This document shows, one piece after another, positions 8,592 through 17,075 of a stretch of 64,000 nucleotides of DNA. Location of the stretch: NCBI RefSeq assembly GCF_002964975.1, contig NZ_PSZM01000036.1, forward strand, positions 180,992 to 244,991. Reading direction: 5' to 3'. Each line of letters starts with the position of its first letter. Positions within the stretch are counted from its first letter, which is position 1. The DNA comes from Apibacter adventoris (GTDB taxonomy: Bacteria > Bacteroidota > Bacteroidia > Flavobacteriales > Weeksellaceae). The notes beneath the pieces are model-generated. The model saw only the letters and a program-made list of their open reading frames with translations. It made no database searches and was not told where the DNA came from. The position numbers were made by a program, and so were the translations under genes.

Positions 8592-10901
8592 ATGCAGACA
8601 AACAACCTTGGCTATCCACGAATTGGTAGTAACAGAGAACTAAAAAAATCCAGTGAAAAATATTGGGCTGGAAAAATATCAGTTACAGAACTGATACGTA
8701 CAGGAGTTGGAATACGTAAATCCAACTGGGAATTGCAAAAAAAAGCTGGTATTGATTTAATTCCATCTAATGATTTTTCATTTTATGATCATGTATTAGA
8801 CATGTCATTGATGTTAGGAGCTATACCTAAGCGATATCATAAAGTAATATTAGATAAATCAAATTCGGAAATTGATTTATATTTTGCAATGGCTAGGGGA
8901 TATCAAAAAAATAATTTAGACATAAAAGCAATGGAAATGACTAAATGGTTTGATACTAATTATCATTACATTGTTCCGGAATTTACTAAAGACCAGAAAT
9001 TTAGTTTGTTTTCTACAAAAATTGTAGATGAATTTTTAGAAGCAAAAAATTTAGGTATACAAACCAAGCCTGTATTAATAGGACCTGTATCATTTATATT
9101 ATTAGGAAAGGAAAAAGAAACAGGGTTTCATAAATTAGATTTACTAAAAAATTTGTTACCTGTCTACATTGATATTCTTACCAGGCTAAAAGAAGCACAA
9201 GTGGAATGGGTGCAATTTGATGAACCATTCTTAGGCTTAGATTTAGATTCAACTGCAAAAGAAGCATTTATATATGCATATGAAGAAATAAATAAAAAGT
9301 TTCCAACTCTTAAAAAATTAGTAGCTACTTATTTTGAAGGTTTAAGAGACAATACTACCTTAGCTTTATCCTTACCAGTACAGGCAATTCATTTAGATTT
9401 AGTTCGTTGTCCGCAACAAATAGATGAAATATTACAAAAAATTCCTAGTGGTAAAAAACTATCTTTAGGTATTGTTGATGGAAGAAATATATGGAAAAAT
9501 AATTATCAACAGTCTTTAAAAACGATACACAAAACAATTGAAAAAATAGGGGAAGAAAATGTTATGATAGCTCCATCATGTTCTTTAATACACTCTCCAT
9601 GTGATTTGGATTTAGAGACTAACGAAGAAATCCTTACATCAGAGATTAAACAATGGATGGCATTTGCAAAGCAAAAGATAGAAGAATTAGCTTCTTTAAA
9701 AAAACTTATTGAAAAAGGAAATTCAGAACCTAATACTACTTTACTAAAAGAAAATATAAAAGCACATAGAAATAGAGAAATATCAGATTTAATTCATGAC
9801 CAAAGAATAAAAAGTAAAATAACCGATATAAATTTAAAAATTAAAAGAGAAAATACTTTTCCAATAAGGAAAGAAAAACAGAATTATATTTTACAACTAC
9901 CTATATTACCCACAACTACGATAGGATCATTTCCACAAACTAAAGAGGTTCGCAGTTGGAGGTCTCAATACAAAAAAAAACAAATAAGTGCAGAGCAATA
10001 TGAACAATTATTAAGAGCAGAAACTGAAAAAGCAATTCGTATTCAGGAAAAAATAGGATTAGATGTATTAGTTCATGGTGAGTTTGAACGCAATGATATG
10101 GTCGAATATTTTGGAGAACAATTAAAAGGTTTTGTTTTTTCTAAAAATGGATGGGTTCAAAGTTATGGTAGCCGATGTGTAAAACCACCTATCATCTATG
10201 GAGATGTTTCAAGGCCTGAACCGATGACTGTTCAATGGTCTTCCTATGCTCAATCATTAACTGACAAAAAAGTAAAAGGAATGCTAACAGGTCCGGTAAC
10301 TATTTTGCAATGGAGTTTTGTTCGTAATGATCAGCCACGTTCAGAAACATGTAATCAAATTGCGGTAGCAATAAAAGAAGAAGTAGAAGACTTAGAGAAA
10401 GCCGGAATTCAAATTATTCAAATTGATGAACCTGCGATCAGGGAAGGTCTTCCTTTAAGAAAATCTGATTGGCAAGAATATTTGCATTGGGCTGTAAAAT
10501 CTTTTAAAATATCATCAAGTAGTGTAAAAGATGAAACTCAGATACATACCCATATGTGTTATTCTGAATTTAATGATATTATTGAAAATATAGCGGAAAT
10601 GGATGCAGATGTTATAACCATTGAATGTTCACGTTCTAATATGGAGCTATTAGATGTTTTTTCAAAATTCAATTATCCTAATGATATAGGACCAGGAGTA
10701 TATGATATACACTCACCAAGAATTCCTTCTAAAGAGGAAATGGAACGACTTTTAGACAAAGCGAGTAAAGTAATTCCTGTTGAAAGATTATGGGTAAATC
10801 CGGACTGTGGACTTAAAACACGTAATTGGGAAGAGACAGAAAAGGCATTAAAAGAAATGGTCTTGGCAGCTTCTGAAATGAGAAAACAATTAATAATGTA
10901 A
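8592..10901 (+). CDS. metE: Cobalamin-independent methionine synthase
   Basis: Transfers the methyl group of 5-methyltetrahydropteroyl-triglutamate to homocysteine, the last step of methionine synthesis, without B12. 769 residues, full length, with the two duplicated barrels. The N-terminal barrel starts NNLGYPRIGSNRELK. The catalytic C-terminal barrel starts near residue 440 (PTTTIGSFPQTKEVR). The zinc ligands are visible as His654 and Cys656 (THMCYSEF), Glu678 (ITIECSRS) and Cys739 (NPDCGLKTR), each displaced by the same 13 residues from the E. coli enzyme. The cobalamin riboswitch upstream confirms the function and predicts repression when B12 is available. Confidence 0.98.
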   Translation: MQTNNLGYPRIGSNRELKKSSEKYWAGKISVTELIRTGVGIRKSNWELQKKAGIDLIPSNDFSFYDHVLDMSLMLGAIPKRYHKVILDKSNSEIDLYFAMARGYQKNNLDIKAMEMTKWFDTNYHYIVPEFTKDQKFSLFSTKIVDEFLEAKNLGIQTKPVLIGPVSFILLGKEKETGFHKLDLLKNLLPVYIDILTRLKEAQVEWVQFDEPFLGLDLDSTAKEAFIYAYEEINKKFPTLKKLVATYFEGLRDNTTLALSLPVQAIHLDLVRCPQQIDEILQKIPSGKKLSLGIVDGRNIWKNNYQQSLKTIHKTIEKIGEENVMIAPSCSLIHSPCDLDLETNEEILTSEIKQWMAFAKQKIEELASLKKLIEKGNSEPNTTLLKENIKAHRNREISDLIHDQRIKSKITDINLKIKRENTFPIRKEKQNYILQLPILPTTTIGSFPQTKEVRSWRSQYKKKQISAEQYEQLLRAETEKAIRIQEKIGLDVLVHGEFERNDMVEYFGEQLKGFVFSKNGWVQSYGSRCVKPPIIYGDVSRPEPMTVQWSSYAQSLTDKKVKGMLTGPVTILQWSFVRNDQPRSETCNQIAVAIKEEVEDLEKAGIQIIQIDEPAIREGLPLRKSDWQEYLHWAVKSFKISSSSVKDETQIHTHMCYSEFNDIIENIAEMDADVITIECSRSNMELLDVFSKFNYPNDIGPGVYDIHSPRIPSKEEMERLLDKASKVIPVERLWVNPDCGLKTRNWEETEKALKEMVLAASEMRKQLIM

Positions 10902-11088
10902 TAATATTTAATAGATAAAAAATATAAAATAAAATTGTAATCTCGGTATGGCGTCTTGTAAAATTATAATATAGTTAATCATTTAAATTTAATGGATTAT
11001 TAAAAAAATAAATTTAAATTACATGATCAAAGAGAAAAAAATCTATAGATAAATTATATAAGAATTATAGAAGAAATATAAAAAGCCG

Positions 11089-11122
11089 TATCTGATTTTT
11101 TAAAAGCAGATATGGCTTTTTT
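11089..11122. terminator. Bidirectional terminator between metE and the acyl-CoA synthetase gene
   Basis: Stem AAAAAGCCGTATCTG / CAGATATGGCTTTTT (one G-U pair) with A and T runs on opposite sides, between convergent genes. Confidence 0.85.
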
Positions 11123-11149
11123 ATAAGTAAAAAGTTGAAAATATTTTAT

Positions 11150-12793
11150 TTATGAAGTTTTAATTTTTGCAATAGATTCAAGCCCAAGCTCTTTTATTGA
11201 AATTTCTTTCATTTCTACCTTTCTTACTTTACCTGTTACGGTTATAGGAAAAGCATCTACGAATTTCCAATATTTAGGTATTTTATAATGTGCAATTTGC
11301 TCTTTACAAAAGCGAGTTAAACTATCTTTAGTCACCACTTCGTCATTTTTTGCTTTTACCCAAGCCATAATTTCCTCACCAAATTTTTCACTGGGAACTC
11401 CAATTACATGAACATCTTCTATAGCAGGACATGTGTGTAAAAATTCTTCAATTTCTCTAGGAGAGATATTTTCTCCTCCCCGTATTATAACATCTTTGAT
11501 TCTTCCTGATATATTAATATATCCCTCCTCATCCATAACACCTAAATCTCCTGTATGCATCCAGCGAGCCTCATCAATTACTTCATTGGTAGCTTTAGGG
11601 TTATTCCAATATTTGAGCATCACAGAATAACCACGTGTACAGACTTCTCCGGGAACACCTCTTTCTACAATTTCACCCGTTTCATAATCTATAATTTTTA
11701 TTTCCAAATGATCTTGAATAGTACCTACGGTACTTACTTGCTTTTCTATTGAGGTACCAATTATAGTTTGAGTAGAAACAGGAGACGTCTCTGTCATTCC
11801 ATAGCAAATAGATACTTCTTTCATAAACATTTTAGATTGTACCTGTTTCATTATTTCAACTGGACAAGGAGAGCCTGCCATTACTCCTGTACGTAATGAT
11901 GATAAATCATAGTCATCGAAATTTGGGAGTTGCAATTCTGTTATAAACATAGTAGGCACTCCATATAGGGAAGTGCATTTTTCTTTTTCAACGGTTTCTA
12001 GTGTTGAAACCGGATTAAAACTTTCATCGGGAACAACCATACACGCTCCGTGAGTAGTACAGGCTAAATTACCTATGACCATACCAAAACAATGGTAAAA
12101 GGGGACAGGTATACATACTCGGTCATGTTCTGAATAGTGAAGTCTTTCTCCTACAAAAAAACCATTATTTATAAGGTTATGATGTGAAAGAGTAACCCCT
12201 TTGGGAAAACCTGTAGTGCCTGATGTGTATTGTATATTTACCGGCTGATCGAATTGAACGGAATTTTCAAATAATTCTAATTTTTCATCTGAAACAGAAG
12301 ATGCTGATTTTAAAAATTCATCCCATGTTTCATCAAAAAAAATAGTATTTTTTAGTTCATTACAATATTTAGCAACTTTAGCCACCATTTTTTTGTAATC
12401 ACTGGTTTTGAAAACTAAGTCAGAAAATAATAGCCTTACACCAGATTGTTTTAATACAAATTTGAGTTCACTACTTCTATATGCGGGATTAATATTAACC
12501 AGAATAACTCCAATTCTTGCAGTTGCATATTGTAGTAAAACCCATTCATAACGATTCGGAGCCCAAATTCCTATTCTGTCACCAGAAGTTACTCCGCTTG
12601 AAATAAGAGCTTTTGCAACCACGCTGGATTGGTCCCAAAATTGTTGATAAGTAGCTTTATAATTTTGTTTCACACAAATAAGAGCATCTCTTTTAGGGAA
12701 TTTAAGAGTAGTTTTTTTTAAGTTTTGTCCAATAGTTTCTCCTAAAAGTGGTTTATTGGAATTTCCAAATATATATGAAAGTTGTTTGTTCAT
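11150..12793 (-). CDS. AMP-dependent acyl-CoA synthetase (FadD-like)
   Basis: 547 residues of the ANL adenylating superfamily: a carboxylic acid, ATP and CoA give acyl-CoA through an acyl-AMP intermediate. Motifs in order: P-loop-like [18 protein letters not shown] (about residue 190), the A5 motif [11 protein letters not shown]7 MHTGDLG, A8 hinge [20 protein letters not shown], and the A10 catalytic lysine in [10 protein letters not shown] near the C-terminus. The overall pattern matches medium/long-chain fatty acyl-CoA synthetases of the ACSF2 type, but chain length cannot be read from sequence. It is transcribed alone; the FAH-family gene behind it ends 63 bases upstream of its start. Confidence 0.92.
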   Translation of the reverse strand: MNKQLSYIFGNSNKPLLGETIGQNLKKTTLKFPKRDALICVKQNYKATYQQFWDQSSVVAKALISSGVTSGDRIGIWAPNRYEWVLLQYATARIGVILVNINPAYRSSELKFVLKQSGVRLLFSDLVFKTSDYKKMVAKVAKYCNELKNTIFFDETWDEFLKSASSVSDEKLELFENSVQFDQPVNIQYTSGTTGFPKGVTLSHHNLINNGFFVGERLHYSEHDRVCIPVPFYHCFGMVIGNLACTTHGACMVVPDESFNPVSTLETVEKEKCTSLYGVPTMFITELQLPNFDDYDLSSLRTGVMAGSPCPVEIMKQVQSKMFMKEVSICYGMTETSPVSTQTIIGTSIEKQVSTVGTIQDHLEIKIIDYETGEIVERGVPGEVCTRGYSVMLKYWNNPKATNEVIDEARWMHTGDLGVMDEEGYINISGRIKDVIIRGGENISPREIEEFLHTCPAIEDVHVIGVPSEKFGEEIMAWVKAKNDEVVTKDSLTRFCKEQIAHYKIPKYWKFVDAFPITVTGKVRKVEMKEISIKELGLESIAKIKTS

Positions 12794-12856
12794 AATGTGT
12801 CTGTTAAATAGTATTTGTGTAATATTTACGAATATTAATGTATATAAAATATGGGA

Positions 12857-13465
12857 TTATTTTATAGAGACTTCAAAAACCTTTTTATTTTCAATGAATC
12901 CTTCTAAAAAATCGTTTTGTACTACTTTTGATACTCCTTCTGGAGTTCCTGTAAAAATAATATCTCCTGTTTTTAACGTAAAATATTGCGAAATATAAGA
13001 TATAAGATTATCCAAAGAAAAAATCATATCGGCTGTATTTCCCTTTTGTTGTAATAATTTATTTTTTAATAAACTAAAATTGATATTGGAAAGATTCAAA
13101 CTTTCTTTTGGTACAAAATTACCTATAAGAGAAGAATGGTCAAAAGCTTTTGCTTTTTCCCAAGGAAGCCCATTAGCCTTAAGTTTGTTTTGTAAGTCGC
13201 GAGCAGTAAAATCAATACCTAAGCCAATTTCAGAATAATAATTTCCGGCAAATTGCGGCTGTATATACTTTCCAACCTTAGATATTTTTATTAAAATTTC
13301 TACTTCATGTTGTAAATCATCAGTAAATTCGGGGATATAAAAATCTTCGCCTGCTCTTAAGATTGATGTATCGGGTTTTAAAAAAAGAACAGGTTCTTTA
13401 GGAATTTCATTAAGTAATTCTCTAGCATGGTTAGAGTAATTTCTTCCTACACAAATTATTTTCAT
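12857..13465 (-). CDS. Fumarylacetoacetate hydrolase family protein (acylpyruvase-like)
   Basis: 202 residues, the short single-domain form of the FAH fold, which hydrolyses C-C bonds in acylpyruvates or decarboxylates oxaloacetate. MKIICVGRNYSNHA at the N-terminus, the metal-binding pair in HEVEILIKI (Glu-x-Glu), the central GIDFTARDLQ and the C-terminal GDIIFTGTPEGVS are family hallmarks. Its ATG overlaps the stop codon of the upstream exonuclease gene by four bases (ATGA), which argues for translational coupling. The function of this family in Bacteroidota is generally a housekeeping acylpyruvase or oxaloacetate tautomerase; which one is open. Confidence 0.9.
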   Translation of the reverse strand: MKIICVGRNYSNHARELLNEIPKEPVLFLKPDTSILRAGEDFYIPEFTDDLQHEVEILIKISKVGKYIQPQFAGNYYSEIGLGIDFTARDLQNKLKANGLPWEKAKAFDHSSLIGNFVPKESLNLSNINFSLLKNKLLQQKGNTADMIFSLDNLISYISQYFTLKTGDIIFTGTPEGVSKVVQNDFLEGFIENKKVFEVSIK

Positions 13466-14232
13466 AACCCATTTTTTAATTTAATTCTAGTAAATATTTT
13501 TTTTGAATATAGAGGAAAATCTGCATTCATTAACCAAGAATAGTACCCTAAGTCCGTTTTAAAAATGTCTTTTAATTTCTTTCCCCTATATTTCCCAAAA
13601 TTAAATATTTCATCGTTTTCCTTATCCAAACCAACAAATCCTGCTAAGTCTGCATTTTTATTTTGTGTAGTAAATTCGTGCAAAAATTTGATATCATTTT
13701 CAATCTCATCATATTTTTCAATCTGAGACTTTAAAACTTCATAAGTGGCTAAAGTGTCTGCAGAAGCAGAATGAGCATTTTCTAAAATTCCATCACAATA
13801 AAACTTATATGCCGCAGATAATGTGCGTGGCTCCAATTTGTGATAAATAACTTGGACATCTATGGGACGATGTTTCTTAATGTCGAATTCAAAATCATTT
13901 CTTAATAATTCCTCTGCTAATAAAGGAATATCAAATCGGTTGGAATTATACCCTGCTAAATCAGAATCTTTGATCATTCCTAGTATTTGCGGAGCTATTT
14001 CCTTAAAAGTAGGAGCATTAATTACATCTTTATCATAGATGCCATGAATTAAAGAAGATTCCTCAGGAATAGGTATTTGAGGATTAATACGCCAAGTTTT
14101 ACTTTCTTGAGATTGATTAGGGGAAATTTTTAATATACTTATTTCAACTATACGGTCTTTACTAACATTAATTCCGGTAGTTTCAAGATCAAAAAAGCAG
14201 ATAGGTTTATGTAGTTTTAGTTCCATGGGCAA
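13462..14232 (-). CDS. DEDDh 3'-5' exonuclease (DnaQ-like) with C-terminal conserved extension
   Basis: 256 residues. The exonuclease core shows ExoI FFDLETTGINVSKDRIVEI (Asp and Glu ligands), ExoII GYNSNRFDIPLLAEEL, and ExoIII with His...Asp in AHSASADTLATYEVL, i.e. the DEDDh type of the DNA polymerase III epsilon family. After residue 200 a small extra domain follows (NFGKYRGKKLKDIF...GYYSWLMNADFP), a segment often attached to such stand-alone exonucleases. Two possible ATGs lie six bases apart (14232 and 14226). Either start overlaps the 3' end of pssA by 20-26 bases, so pssA, this gene and the FAH gene form an operon. Confidence 0.92.
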   Translation of the reverse strand: MPMELKLHKPICFFDLETTGINVSKDRIVEISILKISPNQSQESKTWRINPQIPIPEESSLIHGIYDKDVINAPTFKEIAPQILGMIKDSDLAGYNSNRFDIPLLAEELLRNDFEFDIKKHRPIDVQVIYHKLEPRTLSAAYKFYCDGILENAHSASADTLATYEVLKSQIEKYDEIENDIKFLHEFTTQNKNADLAGFVGLDKENDEIFNFGKYRGKKLKDIFKTDLGYYSWLMNADFPLYSKKIFTRIKLKNGL

Positions 14233-14950
14233 TAATTTTTTTTCTAAATATAATTGATAATATAATATATATAATGATTAGCAACGGAATAGCTAGTACT
14301 TTGAGAAAAATAAAAAGAATTAAACAAATAAAAATAAAAGAAAAAACTAGAGAATTATCTTTCCATTTTTTGCTTTTAAACTTTAAAGAGAATAGAGGTA
14401 AATTAGCAATTAAAAGATAACTACATATAAAAGTAATAATCAATAAGAACCAGAAATTATTTAATAATTCAAATGTATAATTTTTATGGATATGGAAAAG
14501 TGAAAAAATAAAAATAGTATTAGCTGGAGTATTTAATCCTTTAAAGTAATATGTTTGTTCTTGGTCAATATTGAATTTCGCTAACCTTAATGCAGAAAAT
14601 AATGTAATTAATAACCCTAAAAATGGTAAGTAATTACTATAAATATATTGTCCAAAGAAAGAAAAAGAAATTGATTCTTTAAAAAGTAACATCATGAGTA
14701 TTCCTGGAAAAAAACCAAAAGAAATCATGTCAGCTAAACTATCCAGTTGTTTGCCTAAATCCCCATTAGATCCAGTTAATCGGGCAGCAAAACCATCAAA
14801 GAAATCAAATATTAAACTTAAGCAAAGCAATATAATAGCAGTATCAATAAAATTTGAATTTTTAATCATTAAAATGGAAGCTATGCAACCACATAATAAA
14901 TTTAAAAGCGTAAGTACATTTGGAATTTGTTTCATTATTGAATATTTCAT
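14207..14950 (-). CDS. pssA: CDP-diacylglycerol-serine O-phosphatidyltransferase
   Basis: Makes phosphatidylserine, the precursor of phosphatidylethanolamine, at the inner membrane. About 247 residues with six to eight membrane segments. The CDP-alcohol phosphotransferase signature D-G-x2-A-R-x8-G-x3-D-x3-D is complete in FFDGFAARLT through DSLADMI (about residues 50-76). The N-terminal KQIPNVLTLLNLLCGC is typical of PssA. A GTG one codon upstream (14953) could also start it, but the ATG at 14950 is preferred. First gene of a three-gene overlapping operon. Confidence 0.93.
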   Translation of the reverse strand: MKYSIMKQIPNVLTLLNLLCGCIASILMIKNSNFIDTAIILLCLSLIFDFFDGFAARLTGSNGDLGKQLDSLADMISFGFFPGILMMLLFKESISFSFFGQYIYSNYLPFLGLLITLFSALRLAKFNIDQEQTYYFKGLNTPANTIFIFSLFHIHKNYTFELLNNFWFLLIITFICSYLLIANLPLFSLKFKSKKWKDNSLVFSFIFICLILFIFLKVLAIPLLIIIYIILSIIFRKKIIAHGTKTT

Positions 14951-15161
14951 CACAAATCTATGAATTTTTAAAATAGAGAGTCAGCTTCTAATTTTTTTAT
15001 TCATTTTTAATACATAAAAGATTTCTTTTTAAAGAAAGTAAACAAAGATTAAAGATAACTAGAATAACGGTAGCAAATACAATATTTACAAAATATAATA
15101 AACATTTATATAATCAATTAACTCTAAGGGCTTAATATTTTTATAATTGAAAAAAATGTGT

Positions 15162-15169
15162 TATATTTG
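15162..15169 (+). promoter_or_regulatory. -7 promoter box of the rimP-nusA-infB operon
   Basis: TATATTTG is an exact match to TAnnTTTG. It gives a leader of about 120 bases before rimP, long enough for regulation. The nearest TTG upstream is only 12 bases away, so the -33 element is not clear. Confidence 0.65.
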
Positions 15170-15198
15170 CATAGTTTTTGGGACTAATTAAAAATGTG

Positions 15199-15224
15199 AA
15201 GCCTATTTACAAGGGCTTTTTTTT
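15199..15224 (+). promoter_or_regulatory. Terminator-like hairpin (possible attenuator) in the rimP leader
   Basis: AAGCCT (15199-15204) pairs with GGGCTT (15213-15218) across an 8-base loop, and eight T follow. It sits downstream of the -7 box and 70 bases before the rimP ATG, inside the operon leader. Because NusA acts on pausing and termination, an attenuator here could provide feedback; this is inference. Confidence 0.45.
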
Positions 15225-15293
15225 GTATTTATGCTCTGTAAGGTATTTGTAGTACAAATGTTTTAAATTCAGTTTCTTAGATTAAAGTATAAA

Positions 15294-15764
15294 ATGACGT
15301 TAGAAGAAAAAGTTAATTTATTTTTAGAAAAATTTTTATTATTAAGATCAGATTTATTTTTGATATCCTGTAAAATTTCTCCTACAAATAAAATAGAGGT
15401 GATTATAGACGGAGACAGCAATGTCTCTATTCAAGATTGTTTAGATTGCAGTAGAGCTATAGAGAATAATTTAGATAGAGAAGAAGAAGATTTTGAATTA
15501 TCAGTGTATTCATCTGGGATTTCTAGTCCTTTACAAATTCCTAGGCAATATAAAAAAAATATAGGAAGGGAAATTAATCTTATTACTATAGAAGATAAAG
15601 AACTCACAGGTATTATAGATAGGGTAGATGAAGAAGGTATTTATTTAGTATGGAAAGAAAGGCGGCCCAAAGAAAAGGGGAAAGGTAAAGAAACCGTAGA
15701 ATTAGAAGAATTTATTTCTTATAAAAATATAAAGAAAGCAATAATATCATTAAAATTTAAATAA
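15294..15764 (+). CDS. rimP: Ribosome maturation factor RimP
   Basis: Needed for maturation of the 30S subunit. 156 residues, the usual size. The N-terminal alpha/beta domain has KIEVIIDGDSNVSIQDCLDCSRAI and the following EDFELSVYSSGISSPL matches the conserved LEVSSPG-type motif, here with SSGISSPL. The C-terminal Sm-like domain includes ELTGIIDRVDEEGIYL. It is the first gene of the classical rimP-nusA-infB operon; nusA begins eight bases after its stop. Confidence 0.93.
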   Translation: MTLEEKVNLFLEKFLLLRSDLFLISCKISPTNKIEVIIDGDSNVSIQDCLDCSRAIENNLDREEEDFELSVYSSGISSPLQIPRQYKKNIGREINLITIEDKELTGIIDRVDEEGIYLVWKERRPKEKGKGKETVELEEFISYKNIKKAIISLKFK

Positions 15765-15772
15765 GCGAATCA

Positions 15773-17008
15773 ATGGACAGTATAGAGTTAATCGAGTCAT
15801 TTGCAGATTTTAAAGACGAGAAAAATATAGATAGAATTACTTTAATGGCTATAGTTGAAGAGTCGATGAAAACTGTATTAAGGAAAAGATATGGTTCAGA
15901 TGATCATTTTGATGTAATTGTTAATCCAGATAAAGGAGATTTGGAAATATATTTAAACAGAAAAATAGTTGAAGATGAAATGTCTGAGGATGATTTGTTA
16001 GAAATAGAAATAAGCGAAGTTAGAAAAATTGATCCCAGCTTTGAAGTAGGGGAAGAATATACCCAAAAGATAGAATTAAACGAATTAGGAAGAAGAAATA
16101 TTTTAGCATTTAAACAGGTTTTAAATACTAAAATAGCAGAATATGATAATTCAAATTTATATGAAAAATTCAAATCAATAGAGGGGGATATTGTAAGCGG
16201 AGAAGTTCATCATATTCGACACAAACAAGTAATCCTAATGGATGAAGAACAAAATGATATGATTCTTCCTAAGGAAAATCAAATTCCTTCAGATTTTTTT
16301 AGAAAAGGTGAAACAATTAGGGCTGTCGTTGAAGAAGTAGGGTTGAAAGGAGGGAAGCCGCAGATTGTATTATCTAGAACGTCTTCTAAGTTTTTGGAAA
16401 AGCTTTTTGAGTTTGAAATTCCTGAAGTATACGATGGTTTAATTACCATTAAAAAAACAGTACGTATTCCTGGAGAGAAAGCGAAAGTAGCTGTTGAGTC
16501 TTATGATGACAGAATAGATCCGGTGGGAGCCTGTGTTGGAATGAAAGGGTCAAGAATTCATTCTATAGTTAGAGAGCTTAGGAATGAAAATATAGATGTG
16601 ATTAATTATACAAATAATAAACAACTTTATATACAAAGAGCTTTAAGTCCGGCAAAAATATCTTCTATAGAAATAGATGAAGAAAATAAACATGCAGTTG
16701 TATATTTGAGACCTGAAGAAGTTTCTAAAGCAATAGGGAAAGGTGGTCAGAATATAAAATTAGCCAGTTGGCTTACAGAATATGAAATAGATGTTCGCAG
16801 AGATGAACCGGAAGAAGAAGATATTGAACTAACAGAATTTTCTGATGAAATTGACTCATGGGTTATAGAAGAACTCAATAAAGTTGGTTTAGATACAGCA
16901 AGATCAGTATTAGAAAAAGATGTAGACGATTTATTAGAATTAACAGATTTAGAAGAAGAAACAATTTTAGATGTAATTCGTATTCTTAAAGAAGAATTTG
17001 AAGAATAA
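15773..17008 (+). CDS. nusA: Transcription termination/antitermination factor NusA
   Basis: Binds RNA polymerase and modulates pausing, termination and antitermination. 411 residues. Domains in order: the N-terminal polymerase-binding domain (residues 1-130), an S1 domain (GDIVSGEVHHIRHKQVILMD, from about 140), and two KH domains (GACVGMKGSRIHSIVREL and AIGKGGQNIKLASWL). A short acidic helix-hairpin-helix-like tail (LNKVGLDTARSVLEKD) completes it. It lacks the pair of long acidic repeats found in E. coli NusA, as is usual in Bacteroidota. Second gene of the operon. Confidence 0.96.
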   Translation: MDSIELIESFADFKDEKNIDRITLMAIVEESMKTVLRKRYGSDDHFDVIVNPDKGDLEIYLNRKIVEDEMSEDDLLEIEISEVRKIDPSFEVGEEYTQKIELNELGRRNILAFKQVLNTKIAEYDNSNLYEKFKSIEGDIVSGEVHHIRHKQVILMDEEQNDMILPKENQIPSDFFRKGETIRAVVEEVGLKGGKPQIVLSRTSSKFLEKLFEFEIPEVYDGLITIKKTVRIPGEKAKVAVESYDDRIDPVGACVGMKGSRIHSIVRELRNENIDVINYTNNKQLYIQRALSPAKISSIEIDEENKHAVVYLRPEEVSKAIGKGGQNIKLASWLTEYEIDVRRDEPEEEDIELTEFSDEIDSWVIEELNKVGLDTARSVLEKDVDDLLELTDLEEETILDVIRILKEEFEE

Positions 17009-17075
17009 ATAGGAATTACACCAAATAATTTTATCATATTTGTAAATAAATATAAGAATAACAACAAAATATAGT

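Larger units (their letters stand above)
14951..15293. other. Divergent control region between pssA and rimP
   Basis: About 340 AT-rich bases without a gene. The rimP side holds a consensus -7 box (15162-15169) and a short hairpin with a T-run (15199-15224), both listed separately. No tRNA or other RNA gene was found; in E. coli the equivalent operon starts with a tRNA gene, which is absent here. Confidence 0.6.
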
